Below are positions 1-10,000 of a stretch of DNA of 11,210 nucleotides, piece after piece; positions within the stretch are counted from its first letter, which is position 1, and each line of letters starts with the position of its first letter. The notes under the pieces are model-generated. The model was not told the origin of the DNA. It made no database searches and saw only the letters and a list, made by a program, of their open reading frames with translations. The stretch is taken from contig JAWQFJ010005648.1 in the NCBI GenBank assembly GCA_034096865.1, positions 1 to 11,210 of the forward strand. The letters are read 5' to 3'. A program made the position numbers and the translations under genes. Source of the stretch: Theodoxus fluviatilis. Taxonomy: Eukaryota; Mollusca; Gastropoda; Cycloneritida; Neritidae.

Positions 1-14
1 CACATGTCCCAAAC

Positions 15-128
15 GTAAACGCAAATGAAGTCACGATGTCCCTAGTTATTTGCCTCTTACAAATCACATCGGGAGAAGCAGTGAGTCTATTCTGACCCCC
101 AACACACAGGGGGCATGTAGACTAGGAA
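15..128. repeat. Dispersed repeat, copy 1 (partner at 3024-3142)
   Basis: This stretch aligns base for base, with scattered mismatches, to 3024-3142 in the same orientation. Shared blocks include TAAACGCAAAT, TGTCCCTAGTTATT, GCCTCT, CATCGGGAGA and GTCTATTC. Both copies then carry a run of C and a run of G about 8 bases apart (here 96-100 and 109-113), which could form a small hairpin. The two copies lie about 3 kb apart on either side of the ERG exons, and divergence is moderate, so they are probably old copies of an interspersed element such as a SINE or MITE. No target-site duplication or poly-A tail is obvious. The left limit may extend beyond the window. The repeat family is not identified. 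Confidence 0.75.
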
Positions 129-252
129 TGGAAAGTTTTCCAGCACAGAAAAAAATTAATATCATATAAAGTGTTGTGCATTCTCTGGTGTATGCTGTGC
201 ATGTCTCCCGCACCCAGACAACACAATGACAGTGGACATGTTTGTGTTGCAG

Positions 253-446
253 GCAAGGATGATGTATTTGGGGAGAACATGTGCACACATGAGACAGTGG
301 GAAAGTCCAGCTGCAACGTCAGAGCACTCACATACTGCGACCTGCACAAGATCCACCGCGAAGACCTGATGGAAATTCTGGAGATGTACCCCGAGTTTGC
401 GGAGACTTTTGTCAAGAATCTGGAAATCACCTTTGACTTGCGAGAT
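253..446 (+). CDS. erg (KCNH2/6/7-like): Internal exon of an ERG-type (KCNH) voltage-gated K+ channel, cyclic-nucleotide-binding homology domain
   Basis: This 194-bp exon encodes 65 residues, the first codon (Gly) being split with the preceding exon. ERG channels are tetrameric plasma-membrane K+ channels that repolarise excitable cells. This part is the distal beta-roll and C-helix of the cytoplasmic CNBHD, which does not bind cAMP usefully in this family. Seen directly: the start G-K-D-D-V-F-G-E, the core VRALTYCDLHKIHRED, then MYPEF and the end LEITFDLRD. HKIHR, MYPEF and F-x-L-R-D point to ERG rather than EAG or ELK. The acceptor is TTTGTGTTGCAG ending at 252 and the donor is GTGAGT at 447-452. 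The upstream intron is phase 1 and the downstream one phase 0. From memory, human KCNH2 exon 10 has the same length and phases. Reading past 446 hits a stop after two codons, which supports the donor. The remaining channel exons lie to the left of the window. Confidence 0.95.
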
Positions 447-939
447 GTGAGTTGATCAGCATTTTCCCCGTCTGTAACAGTCCTGTCCAGTGAAGGTGCT
501 TGTATACATGTACAACATAAGAGATTTGTGAATTCCAAAATCAATGCAGTGCGTACTTATTGTTAGTTTCTGTAGATTCTTAAAGTTAAACACAACATTC
601 CTAGAAGAGACAAAGCAACTGCAACTGCAGATAATATTGAAGTGGAAGAATATATTGGTGCAAACTTACTGAATAGCCATACTAGAAGCAAAGCAGGCTC
701 AATAGTGTAAACACAAGGAATGTATTCCTCATGTTAACACACCTTTATTATGATGATGAATTATACTTCATTCTATTGCAACAGTCTGGCAAAAATACTG
801 GTATGTTTAGTAATAGATTTGCTCTGATTTCCACCCATTTGTCCAGATTTGCACTTATTACTGTGATGATGGCTTGCTGTCCATCCATTTGTGTTGAGCA
901 AGAATCCACAGTGTGCACACCAGTTTGGACTGTCTGCAG
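447..939 (+). other. Intron between the ERG exon and the candidate next exon
   Basis: This stretch starts with the strong donor GTGAGT and would end at TGTCTGCAG, giving a phase-0 intron of 493 bp. It is AT-rich and I see no coding signal or recognisable repeat in it. The left boundary is firm. The right boundary depends on the less certain exon at 940; other AG sites occur at 910-911 and 922-923. Confidence 0.5.
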
Positions 940-1048
940 GAGGAGCTGGTGGTGCGCGTGCCGACAGAGCCCACAGGAGGTCCCACGGTGCAGTTTCACC
1001 GCTCTTCCCAGTCCTCCCCCTTCCACACGTCTTCCTTCAGTTCTCAAG
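940..1048 (+). CDS. Candidate next exon, proximal C-terminal tail of the ERG channel
   Basis: An AG acceptor at 938-939 opens a phase-0 reading frame, which matches the phase-0 donor of the previous exon. The frame starts E-E-L-V-V-R-V-P-T-E-P-T-G-G and continues into a Ser/Gln/Phe-rich segment containing QFHRSSQSSPFHTSSFSSQ. A donor AAG|GTGACT follows at 1049, giving a 109-bp exon ending in phase 1. The stretch is GC-richer than its surroundings, as expected for coding DNA in this AT-rich region. The tail after the CNBHD is poorly conserved among ERG channels and largely disordered, so homology cannot confirm it. The polypyrimidine tract is mediocre. Without the donor, the frame runs to a stop at 1144-1146 and could be a terminal exon. 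A competing frame from an acceptor at 911 is also open but looks less protein-like. Confidence 0.45.
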
Positions 1049-1767
1049 GTGACTACGGAGTTTGTGTCTGTACATGGCTCATCTGGCTCCTCCATCCTGT
1101 ACTCAGTAGACCATGGTCAACATTGCTATCCTACATGACTTCTTGAAACATTCAAAAAAACAAACCACACAGAGAACGGTTAAAGACTGCAACATTTGTG
1201 TCTATCTCATGATTTACTAAGAAATGATTGAAGAAATGGAGTGCACAGATATACTGAATGTTGCATAATTGAGTGAATGGGATTTCACCATCTCCTGTGT
1301 TCAGTCAAATAGGATGATGACTTGCTGCTTTTGTGAGCCAAGAAGAAGTGCAAAGAGGAAGTGTTTGTGTGAGCAAGTATGTGGTAATTTTGTGTGTTTC
1401 TGTGAGAGTACCAAGCTGTTCATGAATCCATCTTGCACATTCAGTCAACATTTTCTGGGGTAGGCACTTGGAACAACAAACCAGCATAATTATTGAGCCG
1501 AGGGCACATCAAAAAGATGACTGCATTTTTAGTGCTGACTGGTCTTGCACAGTACCACTTTCAACCTCTGTGTGTGCATGCACACAATAGACAACTGTGT
1601 TAGTTGCTTTCCCTCAGGAAAATAAACAGCTCAGGATATTAGTAAAAATTACGCAATATTAAACAAGTAATTATTTTACTAAAACTTTAAATATTTATTG
1701 GGAAACATAAGATACTCTTGGAACTACATTGGCGTTTTGTTCTCTTAGTAACTGTGTCTTCATTTGT
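1049..1767. other. Non-coding, AT-rich stretch
   Basis: No exon, RNA gene or repeat that I can support. Short open frames near 1269-1487 on both strands have low-complexity Cys/Phe-rich or unremarkable translations and no convincing splice context. The stretch is most simply intron or 3' flanking sequence of the ERG gene. Confidence 0.5.
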
Positions 1768-2107
1768 TCATAGGACCATGGGTTCTAATGGTTGAGAATG
1801 GTAGGTGTACTTGATGGGTGGCATTTTGTTGTGGTTTAAACCTGGTTCTCCTTTCTGCTCCTTTTGAAGTATTCCGTGTGTGGTCATCCAGTCGTAGGCA
1901 TTCCAAATGTTTCTGCAAGTTTTTATTGTTTTGTTTTCTTCTAGTCCAGTTGCTGTGACCCATGCTTTGTTGCGAGACCATTGGTCCACTGTTGTGTACA
2001 CGTATTTGGAGTGCAGTTTTGCTCTCTCTGTGTTGTGTCTGTAAAGACGTCCCTGTCAGTGTGAAGTGCAAGATCTGCCATGATTTCATTAAGGGCTTTA
2101 TTACCAC
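1768..2107 (-). pseudogene. Decayed coding-like stretch, unidentified
   Basis: Read on the minus strand, one frame from about 2001 down to 1768 gives 77 residues of balanced, protein-like composition. It includes V-Y-T-T-V-D-Q-W-S-R-N-K-A-W, then I-W-N-A-Y-D-W and a Lys/Pro-rich end. Just upstream, between about 2107 and 2030, a different frame is also protein-like (ALNEIMADLALHTDRDVF). Passing from one to the other requires a frame change near 2030, as expected of a broken gene or old retroposed copy; a real intron is less likely given the short distance. I recognise no domain in it. A third minus frame is open over the whole stretch but has a less natural composition. It could equally be chance openness in AT-rich DNA. 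Confidence 0.25.
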
Positions 2108-2957
2108 CTTTCAGTTAAATTTGTTTAACTACAAAATCATATTGGCAAGGAGGATTTAATTTTCCTGCCCCTTGGAGAATTTGGGTATTGCTTTGAGGCA
2201 AGCTTCAGGGTCCAAAGATAATTGTCAAAGAAAAATAACACAAACCATTCCTACTTACTTCATAGGTCAGATCTCCCTAAATATTGTCCTCAACAAAGAG
2301 ACAGATTCTTTTTTTTAAAAACCAAGATGATACAATTCTTGTAAAACAAGACTCTAGAATAAAGCTTTAGCTCTTTGCAAATGTTTCTGTTTAATTATCA
2401 GAGATACTGAGAGACAAGCCTAGCCAATTCCATTCCAGGTTCAAATGAGATTTTATCATTTTATTTTCTATTTTAAACCACTTCACTTGATTCCAGCTTT
2501 ACTCAAGTAATGATGGCATTACACTTTTAAAGTGTGAATGATGTGGCCTATGCAATGCAATTTGTTTAATAGTTGTTTTCATTTTCTGATGTAACAGATG
2601 AGCACTGTGGATATGAATCCCATATGAACAATATATTCAATTGCAATATTGGCTTGTTCATGGTCAGGGATGACAAGGCAAACTTTGTCAGATAACTAAA
2701 GCCTAGTTCAAACAAAGGTTCAATTTCCTGTTGAATAATGTTGGACATCCTCCATCCAAGAAAAAAAACACAACCCTGTCATGGTTCTGATGTCTTGACT
2801 TACGTCAGTGTGTTCTCATGTTGTGATTTGTTGTTCAAATGTTTTTGCTGTTTTTTTGCTTAAAGTGCACTTGTGGTAAAAGTGTTTACATATTTTGGAC
2901 ATTGTGTGGCTGGGTTACTTTACATATGTGTTCTCTAGGATGGATGGATAGTGTTTT
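2108..2957. other. Non-coding, AT-rich stretch
   Basis: Homopolymer runs (for example T and A runs near 2310-2320 and an A run near 2760-2770) and short open frames without protein-like character. I see nothing to annotate in it apart from the imperfect GGAT repeat near 2938-2948 that leads into the following hairpin. Confidence 0.5.
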
Positions 2958-2993
2958 ATGGCCTATCAGCCTTTCTAGGCTATGTAAGGCCAT
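2958..2993. repeat. Nested inverted repeat (two-tier hairpin)
   Basis: The outer arms are ATGGCCT (2958-2964) and AGGCCAT (2987-2993), perfectly complementary over 7 bp. The inner arms are AGCCT (2968-2972) and AGGCT (2977-2981), around a TTCT loop. Between the tiers are a 3-base bulge on one side and a 5-base bulge on the other. The hairpin lies about 30 bp before the second dispersed-repeat copy and may be part of the same mobile element. The equivalent position for copy 1 falls outside the window, so this cannot be tested here. Confidence 0.7.
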
Positions 2994-3023
2994 TAAGCAC
3001 AAAAATTACTAGAACTGTTTAGA

Positions 3024-3142
3024 GTAAACGCAAATCAAGTCATGGTGTCCCTAGTTATTCGCCTCTCAGGAAGGGCATCGGGAGATGTGCTAGGTCTATT
3101 CTTTGAACCCCCATCCCACCGGGGGGGAATGTTCTCTAGAAA
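3024..3142. repeat. Dispersed repeat, copy 2 (partner at 15-128)
   Basis: This is the same element as 15-128, in direct orientation. The C-run/G-run pair (3108-3112 and 3121-3127) is kept even though the 8-base spacer differs, which suggests that the paired structure, or a C/G slippage tract, is characteristic of the family. The fuller element may begin upstream, near the GGAT repeat and hairpin at 2938-2993. Confidence 0.75.
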
Positions 3143-4047
3143 CAAAGAGCTCCAAAGCTGCATTGAAAAGCAGAGCTGTAGCAATTTTCAGCTCCTTTGT
3201 GTTTGAAAAGAGGTCAGTAGCTGTGTATGGTTATAAAATAGAACCAATGAATCTTTTTTTCTCTCACTTTTTTAGACATGAGCATAACATCATCTGTAAT
3301 TGACTCATCTTTTTGGCTTGTAGACTGCATTTCCTGGTTGGTCAGGGAAATATACTCACAGTGTCATGCTGTAGTCAATCTTCCTGTAACATTTGTGAGG
3401 GTATGTTCATGTAGGAACATGTATGTGTTCCCATTCCATCACTAGGTCATAGTTACAGTGGCTTTATGGACAAATGTAAGCCTACCATGACAAACATTTT
3501 ACCTTGGGGATTTTGAGGGGCTGTGTCAATGTCATTTTCCTATACATACAAATGTGTTTACAATTATGGTAGAAGCAAGTATTGTGGTCATTGTACCACA
3601 TAGAACAAAAAATGTAACCATACATCCTTACTGGAATTCATATAAAAACTGCCTTTAGATTCCAACACTGCTGTCAAATATTTGAGCGCTTGAGTGAGAG
3701 AGTGTGTGCGTCTGTTGGATGCACTGTTGCAGGTCAATGGACATTTTGTATTGAATGATGAGGAATTGTAGTGGTTCAGTCATCAATATAACTTTGATAA
3801 GTATCACTAGTTGCAAAATAAGTGCACAGAATCTGCTTTAGTCTATCATTTTACACAATCTCTCAGATTTGGAGGCATTTCTTGTTTTGTGGATACCCCA
3901 GAGCAATTAACCCACAAAAGTGTTGTACTGAAGAATAAACTGATGCCTCCACGGAACTGCATTATAAATGTAAATTTATAAGAAAATGATGCCCACCTGC
4001 TGTGCAAGACACATCTTTGTGTAGTGACCGTTGTTGAGTAGACTGGG
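3143..4047. other. Non-coding flank left of the minisatellite
   Basis: AT-rich DNA with no supported gene. A plus-strand frame at 3103-3303 and a minus-strand frame at 3846-4133 have unremarkable translations; the latter runs into the array, where its sequence becomes repeat. A 6-bp inverted repeat GGAACA/TGTTCC with a 6-base spacer lies at 3414-3431. Confidence 0.5.
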
Positions 4048-7000
4048 CACTCTCGGGGTGCCAGCGCTGGTGGGATGCACTTCACTGTTGGGGTGCCTGC
4101 ACTGGTGGGATGCACTTCACTGGTGGGGTGCACTTCACTGTTGGGGTGCCTGCACTGGTGGGATGCACTTCACTGTTGGGGTGCAACACTGGTGGGGTGC
4201 ACTTCACTGTTGGGGTGCCTGCACTGGTGGGATGCACTTCACTGGTGGGATGCACTTCACTGTTGGGGTGCCAGCACTGGTGGGATGCACTTCACTGGTG
4301 GGATGCACTTCACTGTTGGGGTGCCTGCACTGGTGGGATGCACTTCACTGTTGGGGTGCCTGCACTGGTGGGATGCACTTCACTGTTGGGGTGCCTGCAC
4401 TGGTGGGATGCACTTCACTGGTGGGGTGCACTTCACTGTTGGGGTGCCTGCACTGGTGGGATGCACTTCACTGGTGGGATGCACTTCACTGTTGGGGTGC
4501 CTGCACTGGTGGGATGCACTTCACTGTTGGGGTGCCTGCACTGGTGGGATGCACTTCACTGTTGGGATGCACTTCACTGGTGGGATGCACTTCACTGTTG
4601 GGGTGCCTGCACTGGTGGGATGCACTTCACTGTTGGGGTGCCTGCACTGGTGGGATGCACTTCACTGTTGGGGTGCCTGCACTGGTGGGATGCACTTCAC
4701 TGTTGGGGTGCCTGCACTGGTGGGATGCACTTCACTGGTGGGATGCACTTCACTGTTGGGGTGCCTGCACTGGTGGGATGCACTTCACTGTTGGGGTGCC
4801 TGCACTGGTGGGATGCACTTCACTGTTGGGGTGCCAGCACTGGTGGGATGCACTTCACTGTTGGGGTGCCTGCACTGGTGGGATGCACTTCACTGTTGGG
4901 GTGCACTTCACTGGTGGGATGCACTTCACTGTTGGGGTGCACTTCACTGGTGGGATGCACTTCACTGTTGGGGTGCCTGCACTGGTGGGATGCACTTCAC
5001 TGTTGGGGTGCCTGCACTGGTGGGATGCACTTCACTGTTGGGGTGCCAGCACTGGTGGGATGCACTTCACTGTTGGGGTGCCAGCACTGGTGGGATGCAC
5101 TTCACTGTTGGGGTGCCTGCACTGGTGGGATGCACTTCACTGTTGGGGTGCCTGCACTGGTGGGATGCACTTCACTGTTGGGGTGCCTGCACTGGTGGGA
5201 TGCACTTCACTGGTGGGATGCACTTCACTGTTGGGGTGCCTGCACTGGTGGGATGCACTTCACTGTTGGGGTGCCTGCACTGGTGGGATGCACTTCACTG
5301 TTGGGGTGCCTGCACTGGTGGGATGCACTTCACTGTTGGGGTGCCTGCACTGGTGGGATGCACTTCACTGTTGGGGTGCCTGCACTGGTGGGATGCACTT
5401 CACTGTTGGGGTGCCTGCACTGGTGGGATGCACTTCACTGTTGGGGTGCCAGCACTGGTGGGATGCACTTCACTGTTGGGGTGCCTGCACTGGTGGGATG
5501 CACTTCACTGTTGGGGTGCCAGCACTGGTGGGATGCACTTCACTGTTGGGGTGCCTGCACTGGTGGGATGCACTTCACTGTTGGGGTGCCTGCACTGGTG
5601 GGATGCACTTCACTGTTGGGGTGCCAGCACTGGTGGGATGCACTTCACTGTTGGGGTGCCTGCACTGGTGGGATGCACTTCACTGTTGGGGTGCCAGCAC
5701 TGGTGGGATGCACTTCACTGTTGGGGTGCCTGCACTGGTGGGATGCACTTCACTGTTGGGGTGCCTGCACTGGTGGGATGCACTTCACTGTTGGGGTGCC
5801 TGCACTGGTGGGATGCACTTCACTGTTGGGGTGCCAGCACTGGTGGGATGCACTTCACTGTTGGGGTGCCTGCACTGGTGGGATGCACTTCACTGTTGGG
5901 GTGCCAGCACTGGTGGGATGCACTTCACTGTTGGGGTGCCTGCACTGGTGGGATGCACTTCACTGTTGGGGTGCCTGCACTGGTGGGATGCACTTCACTG
6001 TTGGGGTGCCTGCACTGGTGGGATGCACTTCACTGTTGGGGTGCCTGCACTGGTGGGATGCACTTCACTGTTGGGGTGCCTGCACTGGTGGGATGCACTT
6101 CACTGTTGGGGTGCCTGCACTGGTGGGATGCACTTCACTGTTGGGGTGCCTGCACTGGTGGGATGCACTTCACTGTTGGGGTGCCTGCACTGGTGGGATG
6201 CACTTCACTGTTGGGGTGCCTGCACTGGTGGGATGCACTTCACTGTTGGGGTGCCTGCACTGGTGGGATGCACTTCACTGTTGGGGTGCCTGCACTGGTG
6301 GGATGCACTTCACTGTTGGGGTGCCTGCACTGGTGGGATGCACTTCACTGGTGGGATGCACTTCACTGTTGGGGTGCCTGCACTGGTGGGATGCACTTCA
6401 CTGTTGGGGTGCCTGCACTGGTGGGATGCACTTCACTGTTGGGGTGCCTGCACTGGTGGGATGCACTTCACTGTTGGGGTGCCAGCACTGGTGGGATGCA
6501 CTTCACTGTTGGGGTGCCTGCACTGGTGGGATGCACTTCACTGTTGGGGTGCCTGCACTGGTGGGATGCACTTCACTGTTGGGGTGCCTGCACTGGTGGG
6601 ATGCACTTCACTGTTGGGGTGCCAGCACTGGTGGGATGCACTTCACTGTTGGGGTGCCAGCACTGGTGGGATGCACTTCACTGTTGGGGTGCCTGCACTG
6701 GTGGGATGCACTTCACTGTTGGGGTGCCTGCACTGGTGGGATGCACTTCACTGTTGGGGTGCCAGCACTGGTGGGATGCACTTCACTGTTGGGGTGCCAG
6801 CACTGGTGGGATGCACTTCACTGGTGGGATGCACTTCACTGTTGGGGTGCCTGCACTGGTGGGATGCACTTCACTGTTGGGGTGCCTGCACTGGTGGGAT
6901 GCACTTCACTGTTGGGGTGCCTGCACTGGTGGGATGCACTTCACTGTTGGGGTGCCTGCACTGGTGGGATGCACTTCACTGTTGGGGTGCCTGCACTGGT

Positions 7001-10000
7001 GGGATGCACTTCACTGTTGGGGTGCCTGCACTGGTGGGATGCACTTCACTGTTGGGGTGCCTGCACTGGTGGGATGCACTTCACTGTTGGGGTGCCTGCA
7101 CTGGTGGGATGCACTTCACTGTTGGGGTGCCTGCACTGGTGGGATGCACTTCACTGTTGGGGTGCCTGCACTGGTGGGATGCACTTCACTGTTGGGGTGC
7201 CTGCACTGGTGGGATGCACTTCACTGGTGGGATCACTTCACTGTTGGGGTGCCTGCACTGGTGGGATGCACTTCACTGTTGGGGTGCCTGCACTGGTGGG
7301 ATGCACTTCACTGTTGGGGTGCCTGCACTGGTGGGATGCACTTCACTGTTGGGGTGCCTGCACTGGTGGGATGCACTTCACTGTTGGGGTGCCTGCACTG
7401 GTGGGATGCACTTCACTGTTGGGGTGCCTGCACTGGTGGGATGCACTTCACTGTTGGGGTGCCTGCACTGGTGGGATGCACTTCACTGTTGGGGTGCCTG
7501 CACTGGTGGGATGCACTTCACTGTTGGGGTGCCTGCACTGGTGGGATGCACTTCACTGTTGGGGTGCCTGCACTGGTGGGATGCACTTCACTGTTGGGGT
7601 GCCAGCACTGGTGGGATGCACTTCACTGTTGGGGTGCCTGCACTGGTGGGATGCACTTCACTGTTGGGGTGCCTGCACTGGTGGGATGCACTTCACTGTT
7701 GGGGTGCCTGCACTGGTGGGATGCACTTCACTGTTGGGGTGCCTGCACTGGTGGGATGCACTTCACTGTTGGGGTGCCTGCACTGGTGGGATGCACTTCA
7801 CTGTTGGGGTGCCAGCACTGGTGGGATGCACTTCACTGTTGGGGTGCCTGCACTGGTGGGATGCACTTCACTGTTGGGGTGCCTGCACTGGTGGGATGCA
7901 CTTCACTGTTGGGGTGCCTGCACTGGTGGGATGCACTTCACTGTTGGGGTGCCTGCACTGGTGGGATGCACTTCACTGGTGGGATGCACTTCACTGTTGG
8001 GGTGCCTGCACTGGTGGGATGCACTTCACTGTTGGGGTGCCTGCACTGGTGGGATGCACTTCACTGTTGGGGTGCCAGCACTGGTGGGATGCACTTCACT
8101 GTTGGGGTGCCTGCACTGGTGGGATGCACTTCACTGTTGGGGTGCCTGCACTGGTGGGATGCACTTCACTGTTGGGGTGCCAGCACTGGTGGGATGCACT
8201 TCACTGTTGGGGTGCCTGCACTGGTGGGATGCACTTCACTGTTGGGGTGCCTGCACTGGTGGGATGCACTTCACTGGTGGGGTGCACTTCACTGTTGGGG
8301 TGCCTGCACTGGTGGGATGCACTTCACTGTTGGGGTGCCTGCACTGGTGGGATGCACTTCACTGTTGGGGTGCCTGCACTGGTGGGATGCACTTCACTGT
8401 TGGGGTGCCTGCACTGGTGGGATGCACTTCACTGTTGGGGTGCCTGCACTGGTGGGATGCACTTCACTGTTGGGGTGCCTGCACTGGTGGGATGCACTTC
8501 ACTGTTGGGGTGCCTGCACTGGTGGGATGCACTTCACTGGTGGGGTGCACTTCACTGTTGGGGTGCCTGCACTGGTGGGATGCACTTCACTGTTGGGGTG
8601 CCTGCACTGGTGGGATGCACTTCACTGTTGGGGTGCCTGCACTGGTGGGATGCACTTCACTGTTGGGGTGCCTGCACTGGTGGGATGCACTTCACTGTTG
8701 GGGTGCCTGCACTGGTGGGATGCACTTCACTGTTGGGGTGCCTGCACTGGTGGGATGCACTTCACTGTTGGGGTGCCTGCACTGGTGGGATGCACTTCAC
8801 TGTTGGGGTGCCTGCACTGGTGGGATGCACTTCACTGTTGGGGTGCCTGCACTGGTGGGATGCACTTCACTGTTGGGGTGCCTGCACTGGTGGGATGCAC
8901 TTCACTGTTGGGGTGCCTGCACTGGTGGGATGCACTTCACTGTTGGGGTGCCTGCACTGGTGGGATGCACTTCACTGTTGGGGTGCCTGCACTGGTGGGA
9001 TGCACTTCACTGTTGGGGTGCCTGCACTGGTGGGATGCACTTCACTGTTGGGGTGCCTGCACTGGTGGGATGCACTTCACTGTTGCACTGGTGGGATGCA
9101 CTTCACTGTTGGGGTGCCTGCACTGGTGGGATGCACTTCACTGGTGGGATGCACTTCACTGTTGGGGTGCCTGCACTGGTGGGATGCACTTCACTGTTGG
9201 GGTGCCTGCACTGGTGGGATGCACTTCACTGGTGGGATGCACTTCACTGTTGGGGTGCCTGCACTGGTGGGATGCACTTCACTGTTGGGGTGCCTGCACT
9301 GGTGGGATGCACTTCACTGGTGGGATGCACTTCACTGTTGGGGTGCCTGCACTGGTGGGATGCACTTCACTGTTGGGGTGCCTGCACTGGTGGGATGCAC
9401 TTCACTGTTGGGGTGCCTGCACTGGTGGGATGCACTTCACTGTTGGGGTGCCTGCACTGGTGGGATGCACTTCACTGGTGGGATGCACTTCACTGTTGGG
9501 GTGCCTGCACTGGTGGGATGCACTTCACTGTTGGGGTGCCTGCACTGGTGGGATGCACTTCACTGTTGGGGTGCCTGCACTGGTGGGATGCACTTCACTG
9601 TTGGGGTGCCTGCACTGGTGGGATGCACTTCACTGGTGGGATGCACTTCACTGTTGGGGTGCCTGCACTGGTGGGATGCACTTCACTGTTGGGGTGCCTG
9701 CACTGGTGGGATGCACTTCACTGTTGGGGTGCCAGCACTGGTGGGATGCACTTCACTGTTGGGGTGCCTGCACTGGTGGGATGCACTTCACTGTTGGGGT
9801 GCCTGCACTGGTGGGATGCACTTCACTGTTGGGGTGCCTGCACTGGTGGGATGCACTTCACTGTTGGGGTGCACTTCACTGTTGGGGTGCCTGCACTGGT
9901 GGGATGCACTTCACTGTTGGGGTGCACTTCACTGTTGGGGTGCACTTCACTGTTGGGATACACTTCACTGTTGGGGTGCCTGCACTGGTGGGATGCACTT

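Noticed and set aside
171..252. Coding sequence upstream of the ERG exon in the same frame, starting at an ATG at 171
   Set aside because: A clear splice acceptor ends at 252, the upstream translation shows no similarity to ERG channels, and the conserved Gly codon is split exactly at the acceptor.
731..1138. 135-codon open frame on the plus strand
   Set aside because: It is a shadow frame over the candidate exon, with Cys/Arg/Trp-rich, low-quality translation; the frame from 940 fits the intron phase better.
1269..1463. Cys-rich 64-codon frame as a small secreted peptide
   Set aside because: There is no signal peptide, the Cys residues are not in a regular pattern, and the first Met codon is not ATG in context (it lies in TTGAGTG). 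Length and composition are within chance.
3414..3431. GGAACA/TGTTCC inverted repeat as a steroid-receptor response element
   Set aside because: The spacer is 6 bases, whereas such elements use 3. Short palindromes like this are expected by chance.
4066..4073. Chi octamer GCTGGTGG at the left edge of the array
   Set aside because: Chi acts with bacterial RecBCD. The octamer occurs in the degenerate first unit but not in the consensus unit, which reads ACTGGTGG, so it is coincidental here.
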